Positions 18,901 through 27,286 of a stretch of DNA of 64,000 nucleotides are shown here, in pieces. A model generated the notes under the pieces. The model did not search any database, was not told the DNA's origin, and saw only the letters and a list, made by a program, of their open reading frames with translations. The stretch's first letter is position 1; every line of letters starts with the position of its first letter. The DNA is from Saccharomonospora viridis DSM 43017 (GTDB lineage: Bacteria; Actinomycetota; Actinomycetes; Mycobacteriales; Pseudonocardiaceae), in the NCBI RefSeq assembly GCF_000023865.1, contig NC_013159.1, positions 3,808,001 to 3,872,000 on the forward strand. Direction: 5' to 3'. The translations under genes were made by a program, and so were the position numbers.

Positions 18901-21900
18901 GCAGGCGCGGCATCTCACGGTCGAGCCGAATGTCACCGGAAGCGACCCGGTCGAAGCAATACGCCAGGTATTGCCGACACAACAGCTCGGTGGCCGACAG
19001 GTAGGCCGCCGGTGGAATGACCTCGCCGTCGATGAGGTGCTTCGGCTCCGACAGGTAGTACAGCTCTCGTGGACTGCTCGGTACCGTCGCGAGCACCAGT
19101 GCGTTGCCGGTGGACCTGCCCGCCCGGCCGACCCGTTGGAGGTAGTTAGCCGGAGTCGGTGGTAGGGAGGCCAGCCCGACAGTCGACAGGTCACCGATGT
19201 CGATACCCAGTTCCAACGTCGGCGTGCACGTCAGCACGTTCGGGTCTATCGGTGAGGAACCGTTGGAGAAGCGGCGTTCGACTTCGAGCCGCGTATCGTC
19301 GTCCAGAAGCGCCGTGTGTTCGTGACTCACGAGGTGTCGCAGGCGCCCGGAGCGGTAAAGCCTGCGATAGAAGTTGTCTTCCCGTACTCGATGCGGCTCC
19401 AGGTGTCCGGTGCAGCGCATTCTGGGGCACGGCGCTGACAGCCACCGGTCGAACCGCTTCGGCGCAACGGGCTGGATGTGGTGGCATTTCGGGCACCTCA
19501 GGTGGGCATGCTCCAGCTCGCTGTTGTTCAACGGGATCAGCTCGATCCGGGCCGGATCGAGTCCGAACACTGCGGCATCCGTTTGGGACGTGCGGCGCAG
19601 CAGCGGTGGAGTCTCGCCCTCGGCCAGCAATCGGACCACGGGCTCGAGAAGAGCGCGAGCCTCGGCCCGGCCGACTTCCAAACACCGTTCCGTCCAGTCC
19701 ACCAGCCACGACTCGCCGCGGGGACGAAGACTGTCGAAGTCGCCACTGGTCGACGTGCTGTAGAAGACGGGTGCGGGCCGCCCGCGGGGGAACTTCTGCA
19801 TCCCCGCGGGACTTCCACCCCAGATCGGCCATCGATTGCCGTCCCGCTGCACATACGCGTCGAGCCACTGGTGCGCGATCCCGCCCCGCTTTCGCAGCCG
19901 GTCGAGCAATCCCAGCAGCCAGACCTCGTACGCTTCCCGGTCGGGCAGGCTCATACCGCGTTCGGGCAGGTTCTCGTGGGCGTCGCGGGCCAAGGTTGCG
20001 TACCGACCCAGGTCCATGTCGTAGTCGACGGCGAGGGCACCGGTGAGTTCCAGTGTCCGACCGAGTCGGGACCGTAGACCGATTTCGAGGTGCGCTTGGA
20101 AGGTCAGTCGAGTTCCGAGCAACCGCCGTCTGCGACCGCCCCTGTCCCGGTCGAGCCACTCGCCCTCGAAGCCGAGCCTGCGCGTGAAGTCCGGAGGGGC
20201 GATGGCGTAGAGGTCCTCGGTGGGGCTTGCGGCCAGGGCCGTGGTCACGTCCTGCAGGCTGCGTGGTCGGTCTCCGACCGCACGCAACAACGCCGAACGT
20301 AGGTTGAATTGGAAGGCCCTGCCTTCGATGAACGCCGCCCGGTGGGCGGCATCCTGCACCGAGTCGGTGAAGACCAGGGTCTTCTTCTCCCCATGGCTGA
20401 TGAGGTTGGAGCCGAAAAGCTGGGTGAGGGCCACGCTGACCAAAGTCGCCACCGACGAGCCGAGGAATCGGACGGCGTCGTCGGCACCGCAAGACGGACA
20501 CCGTTGCTCGGTGGCAGCCTCCTCATCGGGGGTCACGAGCACGGACAGTCCCGGCTCGCCGTCACGGGAGTATGCGAGTGTCCGGGGATCGATGCGTCGG
20601 GCATCGGGTTCATCGTCACGGGCGAGCAAGAGCGTGCGCAGCTTCCGGCGATCGGTCACACTCGTTCGCCAGACTTTCTCCGGGGAGCCTTCCAGCTCTT
20701 CGCCGAGTTCGGTGGCCACCGTCTGCCATCCCGATCGACCACACACGCGACAGTAGGCGGCAGGCAGGTAGCGCACGTCGTGGTCTGTGGGGCCGTCATG
20801 CCACCAACCGAACTGCGGTTCGGATTTGACGGCGCGCAGCATTCGCGTGAGTTCGCGGATCCAAAGCTGCACTTCGACGTTCACGAGCGGCCGGGTCCGC
20901 CCTCGACCACCGCCGATCCTGGCGGCGGACAGCAGCGCAAGGAAGCGCAGGAGTGCGTTCTCGACCCCTTTCGGGTCCCGTTCCCTGGCAACCCCCCACT
21001 GCAACACACCGGAGTTGGTGACCGCATCCACGGCCTGGGGCAGCGTCAGGGGCTCGTCCGCGAGTGCCTGCACCACGGCCCGGGTGAGGAAGCTGCGGCT
21101 GAGGCGCCTCCCGAGCGCGAGCCGGTCGGGGATGGCTCCTCCGAGAAAGGCATGTGCAAGCTCCTGCCAAGAATCGGAGCGAGTCGCGTCGGGAGGATCA
21201 AACTGATTGATCGACGTTACGTCGGGGATGGTCAGGCTGAAGTCGACATCCGGCACCACATCGGCCGCTTCCAGCCGGTTTTCGGTGATGACGGCGTCTG
21301 ACGGGAACGACGTACCGAAGATGGTCTCGGCGAAGTTGCGCAACTCTTCCGACCGGGTGGCACCGCCGAGAGTGGCCGAGGTGGCCACGGGGGTGATCCG
21401 GCCAAGCGGGCGACCGGGTTCGGCGACTTTCAGTGTTGCGCCGAGGCGACGCAACAGCATGGCGACGTCGGTGCCCTGAGCGCCGTCGTAGGTGTGGAAC
21501 TCGTCGAGGACTAGGTATTGCAGGCTCGCAGCCGACTGCTCCCACAGCGGCGCATCCGCCGGGCGCAGCAGCAACAGGTCGAGCATCTTGTAGTTGGTCA
21601 GCAGAATGTCCGGAGGGTCCTCCCGCAGCACCCTTCGGCTGTCCACGAGATGCTCACGCGACGGCTGGGTGTGTTTGCCCTCGCCGCCGATGTACACGCC
21701 TGCCGTGACGCTCTTGAGCCGAGGATCGTCGTGCAGCAGCTCCGCGATGCGGCGGGCTTGGTCGGTGACGAGCGCGTTCATCGGGTACAGCAAGAGAGCC
21801 TTGATGCCCTTCTCACCACGAGCCCGTGCGCGTACGGCGTGGTCGAGTACCGGGTAGAGGAACGACTCGGTCTTACCCGAGCCCGTGCCCGTGGTGACGA

Positions 21901-22192
21901 TGGTCGGCTTGGCGGCACCGTCGCGGGTGGACAGTCGCTCGAACGCTTTCGCCTGGTGTTGGTAGGGAGTGAATCCTTCCGGCAGCCAGTCCAGCGGGGA
22001 GCGCCACTTGCGGCCCACCGGGTGGAACGGGGTCCGCACTCGCAGATAGGGGCCTCGGAAAATTCCGGTGTCCGGGGCCATGAGGAACGCTTCCAACGCC
22101 GTACGAGCGTCGTCGTCTGCCAGGGCGAAGGTGGTGGACAGGTACTCGGTGACTGCCTGCTTGGTCTCCTCCGCCAGCAACGACGGGTACAT
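15971..22192 (-). CDS. Giant DEAD/DEAH helicase with DUF1998 and nuclease-like C-terminal domains (DruE / DrmA-DrmB-like)
   Basis: This roughly 2,073-residue protein has superfamily II helicase motifs: TGTGSGKTES near residue 102, DEFHTYDG near 229, SATLGG near 274, and TPTLELGIDIGDL plus QRVGRAGR near 990-1030. Many CxxC pairs between the motifs suggest zinc ribbons. A DUF1998 region surrounds HDTVPGGTGYLDRFG near 1545, followed by a CxC...CxxC cluster. Beyond it, EPDFLF...VAVYLDGRAYH...RDAGYRVWSLT near 1695-1765 resembles Vsr/PD-(D/E)XK endonucleases, and the last 60 residues carry a second, weaker version. The size and architecture fit DruE of Druantia, or a fusion of DISARM DrmA and DrmB. 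I prefer the ATG at 22192, with GGGGGAG nine bases upstream; a GTG at 22219 is the alternative. Confidence 0.9.
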   Translation of the reverse strand: MYPSLLAEETKQAVTEYLSTTFALADDDARTALEAFLMAPDTGIFRGPYLRVRTPFHPVGRKWRSPLDWLPEGFTPYQHQAKAFERLSTRDGAAKPTIVTTGTGSGKTESFLYPVLDHAVRARARGEKGIKALLLYPMNALVTDQARRIAELLHDDPRLKSVTAGVYIGGEGKHTQPSREHLVDSRRVLREDPPDILLTNYKMLDLLLLRPADAPLWEQSAASLQYLVLDEFHTYDGAQGTDVAMLLRRLGATLKVAEPGRPLGRITPVATSATLGGATRSEELRNFAETIFGTSFPSDAVITENRLEAADVVPDVDFSLTIPDVTSINQFDPPDATRSDSWQELAHAFLGGAIPDRLALGRRLSRSFLTRAVVQALADEPLTLPQAVDAVTNSGVLQWGVARERDPKGVENALLRFLALLSAARIGGGRGRTRPLVNVEVQLWIRELTRMLRAVKSEPQFGWWHDGPTDHDVRYLPAAYCRVCGRSGWQTVATELGEELEGSPEKVWRTSVTDRRKLRTLLLARDDEPDARRIDPRTLAYSRDGEPGLSVLVTPDEEAATEQRCPSCGADDAVRFLGSSVATLVSVALTQLFGSNLISHGEKKTLVFTDSVQDAAHRAAFIEGRAFQFNLRSALLRAVGDRPRSLQDVTTALAASPTEDLYAIAPPDFTRRLGFEGEWLDRDRGGRRRRLLGTRLTFQAHLEIGLRSRLGRTLELTGALAVDYDMDLGRYATLARDAHENLPERGMSLPDREAYEVWLLGLLDRLRKRGGIAHQWLDAYVQRDGNRWPIWGGSPAGMQKFPRGRPAPVFYSTSTSGDFDSLRPRGESWLVDWTERCLEVGRAEARALLEPVVRLLAEGETPPLLRRTSQTDAAVFGLDPARIELIPLNNSELEHAHLRCPKCHHIQPVAPKRFDRWLSAPCPRMRCTGHLEPHRVREDNFYRRLYRSGRLRHLVSHEHTALLDDDTRLEVERRFSNGSSPIDPNVLTCTPTLELGIDIGDLSTVGLASLPPTPANYLQRVGRAGRSTGNALVLATVPSSPRELYYLSEPKHLIDGEVIPPAAYLSATELLCRQYLAYCFDRVASGDIRLDREMPRLLGALLDNGLAEGSWLRQFVDTVTKNAHVLAEQFLSLYGDAIDEEVRRAVRSFAAKGLRDKLARVVFQWADQRKELEYRQGELATAIDSLETQKHLDDTQVEDRRRWIGEYRALTHMLRDTWNRNALTGLGELSLLPSYNLLDEHTELDVSLWWTTDDEGEKKFHTSEHSYGRGSRTALTEFAPGAVFYAQGYRVEIDALELGPSGQPHWRHMRLCPDCGWGTETVDPAPPACPRCRSTGVADAGAVHKVLELRKASAVHRRDEALIEDETEDRTRTRFITVTGVDVDYDQIQGAWRLRGQAFGAEYIRQATIRTVNLGRADRPGPDISVAGTHTSAPRFPSCVYCGVVRQSAEDKVRHRGWCSTRRGTAPRWVDLLLSHEITTQAVRLLLPVSTFQVNLRLVSLKTALLLGLHQDFGGAPQHLDIVTARMPDEHRRVRQFLVLHDTVPGGTGYLDRFGDPNRMRRILQQAYEVLSSCQCQFEERAACHRCLLRVAEPGEVEHANRRVAMELLAELLDNWSVEGIPTVADIDISSLQLSELELRFREVLKSAVSRGEGQSWTSSTGQRGEELDIHLLSPNQEPRRWTVRPLVRVTAGKVITEPDFLFTRQDAQDAPVAVYLDGRAYHASVENDRTADDAVKRTALRDAGYRVWSLTFQDVEDFARMLDGYDSMLPTLVDSKAANAARAAVGDRRASLLWGNPMRALLEYLRDPGEAVWGQTAVQTCIALMSSNDHRGHPPTQVVPEELPSTLLAWARGERPDGRGGAVVVASCVGMSGLPIGIVGSSHGAGTDTIGAVTVLDDRPSEVGGRSHEQQWRDWLSWSNVLQFLPLPTYGSAMPMRMAECWTRSSLDVFAGRFLPLARPSTVEREATVDVVPARWEIVIEFTHERLARIGKRLAELDIPEPEPGGEVGDPKGDLWPVEYCWPDRKFAAVIDVCDNRDQWLRRNGWQAWLFEEGDDEEELVNKIAAAFGKQV

Positions 22193-22618
22193 CAACGGCT
22201 TCTCCCCCAGTAGGACCACATGATGACTCTGAGTAGTATTTCGTATCCAATCCGGGTTCGTTAACAGCCGTTACCATTTCGCTGCCACAACTCGGGTAAA
22301 TCAGCGAACCCGAGCGTTCTCCTCACCCTTGCCGGAGCAACGGGAAATCCAGGGGCTACCGAGCGCGGCGTGCCGGCCGGCTCTGTTCGCTCCCCGCCCT
22401 GCGGCAACCGCTTTCGGCCCGGCGTCATCACCCACGAGTGCCGCCTGGGATAGCTGATGGTGACCGAGCCGGGAGCCTCGGATACTGTCGGCACACAGCC
22501 GGAGCGACCGAGGCTCCACAGCGCACGCGGTCAGGAGACTCCGTCAGCGGCTTCTACGACCTCGCACCGGCCGCACCGGTCCGTCCAGAGGACTCGGACG
22601 GGCGGACGCGCACGTAGG
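22193..22618. other. 426-base gap inside the defence operon
   Basis: The other leftward junctions of the island are tight or overlapping, yet about 400 bases separate the methyltransferase stop from the giant helicase. Leftward frames of 77 and 72 codons exist (22261-22494 and 22301-22519), but neither resembles a known protein. The last 80 bases before the helicase are A/T-richer than the surroundings, as expected of a separate promoter, but I found no convincing -35/-10 pair. Confidence 0.5.
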
Positions 22619-25600
22619 TCACTCGGCGCCTTCCTTACTGGCAAGACGGCGGGTGAACTCGGCGTAGGCGGCGCGCATTTCCTCTTCGCGGTCCACCGGC
22701 GTGAACGGGGGTTGGTAGCGGTCAAGGAGGTCGCCGCAGTCCTCCTCGTTGAGGTAGGCCTGGAGCAGCTTGAAGTCCTCGGGCCGCTGTTTGACGCCGT
22801 GTGCGTGGTGGTCCTTGGCGATCTTGCGGCCGCGGCTGTCGAAGTACATGTTGTACTCGTACTTGCGCAGCACGGCGAACTGCCCGCGATACATGAGGCA
22901 GAGCTGGTCGGCGGTGAGCCCGAGCATGATGGCCACCAGCGCGTCGATCTCCACCAACGCCGCCCGGCGCTCGAACTCCGACCGCAGCGAGGTCTCCATC
23001 GTCCACTCGCGCTTGGTGACGCCGAGCGTCGGCCAGTCGGCGAACGGCTCGGTCCACGAGTCCTCGGCGAAGGCCGGTTCGTACAACTCCTCCCACAGCG
23101 GCGCGTAGTCGCGGGTGAGGCAGTTCAGGCGCAGCGTGCGGAGTAGGAGGTAGGGAGCGGCGGGGTGGTCGAGCGGCGCGGGGAAGCGGTCGACCATCTC
23201 CTTGTTGACCTTGCTGGCCCCGCTGACCTTGACGAGATAGTCGAACGGGATCGAGGACCAGAGGCCACTAATCAGGGCTGTGTCATGGTTGGATCCTCCC
23301 GCCAACGTATGGACTGCGTCGACGTGGGCAGGACCAGGCGGCACAAGTGCTGACGACAAGGCTCTCTCCAGTCCCGACTGCGTCATCCGACGCCAGGCGA
23401 GGCGGTAGTAGTCCGTGTACGGGCGGCCGTTCCACTGGGTGAGGCCTGCTTCGTAGCGGTCGCGGTCGCAGGCGCGCTGGTAGTTGGTGCGCGGGATCAC
23501 CCGCTCCGGCAACTCCTCAAGATCCCAGTCGGAGTAGTCGAGGTTGCTCTTACAGTTCTCGTTCGGTTCCTTGGCAAATGGTGTCGCAACAGAGAACTGC
23601 GGCCCCTGCAGGATTACTTCACTCCACGAAACCGGATGAGCTGTATCCCATATCCCAATTCCATCTTTTTTTAGTTTGTCCTCATCCCAACCTCGAGCCC
23701 ACTCGTAATCCAGATCGACCATCCGAACTCTCTGATCGGAAATAGCAGCCAGAGCTTCGAGCTGCTCACTCGTGCCCGGTCGCAACAGACGAGCTTGCGC
23801 AGCGGGCGTCCCTGGCGCGTCGAAGAGCGCGGCCCACTGAGCAAGAGTCCGTTCGGTGATCTCTACTACCCGAGAGGCATGAGGCCGTAAGTCCCAGCCA
23901 CCAGCCGGATACTGGATACCCGGTGCATCACCCGAGCCATCATGCTCCAAGGAACCTTCAAGCGTTGAGGGTGTCAAAAGATTCGATATTTGCAGGAATC
24001 GAATAGCGCTGGCAGCACCATAAATATGAACACCGTAAATCGTGTGGTGGTCAACATCGGCGAAGAGTTGACCTTCGTTGATGAACTGCCAGTGGCGCCT
24101 GAGTCGTTTGTACGTTTCAGCGCGCAGCTTGCCCGCCTTGGGATCTGTGAAGTGGCTCTCCGGGTGCAACAGACCGACGATCCCTGTTGTTCGCATCGAA
24201 CGCCAGGAGCGCTCCATGAAGCTCGTGTAAAGGTTGGTTTGAATGCCTGACAGAACCGGATGCTCGACTGATGAACCCAGGTGCTCGTTCAACCCCGACC
24301 ACGATGCGAGTTCTCCGAGGTACTGCCGCTTTGCCACCGGATCGGCCAGCACCTCCGCACGACGCACCCGGAATGTTGCGTCAGGAATCTTGTTCTGCAA
24401 GACGAAGAACGGCTCAAACTCAGCGAGCGTCTCGTTGTCGAACCACTTCGGCCGAACCCACGGCGGGTTCCCCACTTGCAGGTCGAAGCCGCCTCGGCTG
24501 AACACCTGCGCGAAGTCCAGCTCCCAGTGGAAGAACGCTTCTTGCTGCGTGATCTCCCGCACCACGCCGAGCCACGGGTGTTCGGCATGCAACAAGGTGA
24601 CTTCCCGCATGCCGTGGTAGGTCCTCTCCAGCTCGTCGAGGTCGGCCAGTTCGTGGAAGCTGTCCACGCTTTCCACCAGCTCCATATACCCCTCGGGCAT
24701 CGCCTTGCCCGCCACTCCGAGCAGGCCCTCCAACGTGGCGATCCACTCGGTGAGGTCGGGCGGCTCGATGTCGGTGGTCACCGGCCAGAAGAACAGCGCA
24801 CACCACGCGTTCATCGCCAACCGCAGCCGCTGATACGGCCCCTCGGGGTCCTGGAGTTTGTTCTCCACTTCCTCCCGCGGCACGCCCGTGGCTTCCTGCG
24901 GCAGCTCCGCGCCCCACACGTCGATGCTGCGGGCCACCTCGCGTTCGCTGATCTCCATACGTCGCCGGGTCAGCTCCCACAGCCGCTCCACCCGTCGCGC
25001 GAGCCGCCGCAGCCGCTCGACCTCCTGCTTGCTCGGCTTGCGGGTGACGGCCTTGTGCCACTCCTTGAGCCGCGCGACCTTCTCCGGCGCGAGTTCCTTG
25101 GCCTGCTTGGCGTCCTTCACCGCGCCCCACCCGGCCGCGGGCAGCAGGAAGTGGTGGATTTCGCCGTCCCCGATCGGCCCTTCGGACAGTGGGCGGTCGG
25201 TCGGCACGGTCTTGAGCCAGCTCTGCTTCGCCCACCCCAGCGCCGTGAAGTCGTAGGTCGCGCGCCGGGCCCCGATCAGCGAGTTTCCCCGCTTCAGGTG
25301 CAGACCGAACCACGGCGCCTTCAACCCGCGGTGCATCACGTTCAACCACAGCGATACCTCCGCCAGTTCGCGGGCGGTGTCGTTCAGGTCCACGCCGTAG
25401 CAGCGGTGCAAGGCCAGGTAGGCCTTCACCTTCTGCAGCTCGTCACGGTATGACTCCGGGTCGATCGTGGTGTCCAGCTCGCGTTGCCGCCGCTTGAGGT
25501 ACTCGTCGGCGAGCTGGTTGATCGTCTCGTTGAGGAACGCGCCGCTGCCCATCGCGGGCTCGCAGATGCGGTACTCCAGGATCTCGGCCGCGGGCGTGTC

Positions 25601-27259
25601 ATCACTGATCAGCTCGGCCAGCGAATGCTTCACCACCGTGCGAGTCAGCACCTCGGGCGTGTAGTACGAGGCGCTGCGCTGCCGGTCACGCCCAGACAGG
25701 CGGTAGACGAACGTGCCCGCCGGGTGCACGACGAAGCTCTTCTCGCCGGTCAATGGGTCTTCCCGACGCACCACGTGCTTCTCGTCGTAGTCACCCAGCT
25801 TCTCGCGCGGCACCAGCCACGTGCCTTTGGTGGGATCACCGTCCTTGGCAAGCTCCACCAACTCCCGATCGGCGATGAACCCGCTGTAGGCCATCAGTCC
25901 CTCGTACACCGCACCGAGCTGGTTGATGCCCAACTGCGCATACGACACGTAGCCGGCCTGGCCGCTCTTGCGTTTCGATGGCTTCGCCAACAGCAGCAAC
26001 GCCAGCACCCGTTGCAAGACCGCGTTGCTCAGGTCCACGTTGTCGATGTGGTAAGCGTGCTGGGCATCGAACAGGTCGGCCCGCAGCGGTTCGAACACCA
26101 GGCCGTCGCTGTTGGACTCACCCGCGTGGTGGCCGGTGTTGACCAGCTTGAACAGCAGGCGTAACGAGTCGTGCAGGTGGCGGCCGTCGCGAGAAGGACC
26201 GGTGAGCGGGCGCAGAATCAGCTCTCGCAACCGATCGAGGCTGTAGCCGGCGTCGTAGTCGGGGTCCCCTACCGGGAGAATACCCAGCTCCGGCCGGGCC
26301 TCGGCATAGAGCAGGAACAGAATGCGGTAGAGGAACCGCAGCGACTGCGTGGTGAGCTCGCGCGGCAACTCGGGGATGCCCTCCACCGGCTCGCCCTTGG
26401 CTCGCCGTTTCCGGATCACCTCGTTGGCGATCAGCTCCACTGATTGCCGCAGCCCCTCCCGCAGGTCCTCGCTCACGCCGACGGCGTGCTTCACGGAGTC
26501 GTCGGTGAACTCACCGAGCAAGCTGTGCCCGTCCTCGGACGGCACGAGCACATCCGCCGACGCCAGTCCGGCAATCCATGCGAGTTCACCGGTGGCTTTG
26601 TCGTCACCACGCGACAACGCGGTGTCGAGGTCGAACGCCAGGTACCGACCCTCGGCCCAACGCTCCACATCCGACAGCAGCAGCCACCCACCCGCGATCA
26701 CCAGTACAAAGCGGGGAGCATGCTCGGTGAGGAAAAGCTGCTGAACAGCTTTGCTTACCGACTCGACCGCCTCTGTTTTCGCGGCCTCAGTGCTGCCGCT
26801 ACGTACTCGGATGGGATCGAGCAGAGCTCCCTGCCGGTCGGTATCTCCTTGGACAGCGCCGAACAAGTCGTCGACGTCGTCCACCGGCACCGCTTGAAGG
26901 ACGTGCAGGGCCTCCCCCGACAACGACTGGGCACGCGCCAGCAACGGCACCCACACCGGGTTCTCCGAACGCCGAGTCTCCAACTCGGTGGGGGCCGCTT
27001 CGAAACCCAGTGCCTTGAGCACGAGGATGTGTAGTTCGGTGACGGCTTCGGAGTATCCGTCCTGGTGCGGCCGCGGAAGTAAAGCCTTGGCGGCCAAGAA
27101 CTTCCCCGCCACCGTCGACAATGCCTTCAGCGGGCTGTGTTTGCCCTTGGTCGCACGTTCCCGCCAGTCCTTCGACAGCTGCCGGAGCTTGCCCGGAAAC
27201 GCCTCGGAGAGCCAGTGCGGAGACAGGAAATCGCCAACATTGCGGATCGAGTCGTACAT
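22619..27259 (-). CDS. Eco57I-class adenine-specific DNA methyltransferase (DrmMI/PglX-like)
   Basis: This 1,546-residue protein should methylate adenine in DNA. RQRSASYYTPEVLTR near 545 introduces the catalytic domain; EPAMGSGAFLNE near 567 is the AdoMet-binding motif I, HRCYGVDLND follows, and VGNPPWVRPKWF near 932 is the catalytic NPPW motif of N6-adenine enzymes. About 540 N-terminal residues precede the core, and a long target-recognition region follows it. This is the layout of DISARM class 1 DrmMI and, more distantly, of BREX PglX. No nuclease motif was recognised, so cleavage would have to come from a partner. The gene starts 28 bases after the SNF2 gene stop. Codons and G+C differ in the segment at 23560-24260. 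Confidence 0.9.
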   Translation of the reverse strand: MYDSIRNVGDFLSPHWLSEAFPGKLRQLSKDWRERATKGKHSPLKALSTVAGKFLAAKALLPRPHQDGYSEAVTELHILVLKALGFEAAPTELETRRSENPVWVPLLARAQSLSGEALHVLQAVPVDDVDDLFGAVQGDTDRQGALLDPIRVRSGSTEAAKTEAVESVSKAVQQLFLTEHAPRFVLVIAGGWLLLSDVERWAEGRYLAFDLDTALSRGDDKATGELAWIAGLASADVLVPSEDGHSLLGEFTDDSVKHAVGVSEDLREGLRQSVELIANEVIRKRRAKGEPVEGIPELPRELTTQSLRFLYRILFLLYAEARPELGILPVGDPDYDAGYSLDRLRELILRPLTGPSRDGRHLHDSLRLLFKLVNTGHHAGESNSDGLVFEPLRADLFDAQHAYHIDNVDLSNAVLQRVLALLLLAKPSKRKSGQAGYVSYAQLGINQLGAVYEGLMAYSGFIADRELVELAKDGDPTKGTWLVPREKLGDYDEKHVVRREDPLTGEKSFVVHPAGTFVYRLSGRDRQRSASYYTPEVLTRTVVKHSLAELISDDTPAAEILEYRICEPAMGSGAFLNETINQLADEYLKRRQRELDTTIDPESYRDELQKVKAYLALHRCYGVDLNDTARELAEVSLWLNVMHRGLKAPWFGLHLKRGNSLIGARRATYDFTALGWAKQSWLKTVPTDRPLSEGPIGDGEIHHFLLPAAGWGAVKDAKQAKELAPEKVARLKEWHKAVTRKPSKQEVERLRRLARRVERLWELTRRRMEISEREVARSIDVWGAELPQEATGVPREEVENKLQDPEGPYQRLRLAMNAWCALFFWPVTTDIEPPDLTEWIATLEGLLGVAGKAMPEGYMELVESVDSFHELADLDELERTYHGMREVTLLHAEHPWLGVVREITQQEAFFHWELDFAQVFSRGGFDLQVGNPPWVRPKWFDNETLAEFEPFFVLQNKIPDATFRVRRAEVLADPVAKRQYLGELASWSGLNEHLGSSVEHPVLSGIQTNLYTSFMERSWRSMRTTGIVGLLHPESHFTDPKAGKLRAETYKRLRRHWQFINEGQLFADVDHHTIYGVHIYGAASAIRFLQISNLLTPSTLEGSLEHDGSGDAPGIQYPAGGWDLRPHASRVVEITERTLAQWAALFDAPGTPAAQARLLRPGTSEQLEALAAISDQRVRMVDLDYEWARGWDEDKLKKDGIGIWDTAHPVSWSEVILQGPQFSVATPFAKEPNENCKSNLDYSDWDLEELPERVIPRTNYQRACDRDRYEAGLTQWNGRPYTDYYRLAWRRMTQSGLERALSSALVPPGPAHVDAVHTLAGGSNHDTALISGLWSSIPFDYLVKVSGASKVNKEMVDRFPAPLDHPAAPYLLLRTLRLNCLTRDYAPLWEELYEPAFAEDSWTEPFADWPTLGVTKREWTMETSLRSEFERRAALVEIDALVAIMLGLTADQLCLMYRGQFAVLRKYEYNMYFDSRGRKIAKDHHAHGVKQRPEDFKLLQAYLNEEDCGDLLDRYQPPFTPVDREEEMRAAYAEFTRRLASKEGAE

Positions 27260-27286
27260 GCCCTTGATGCCTTTCGTGGGTTCGCG

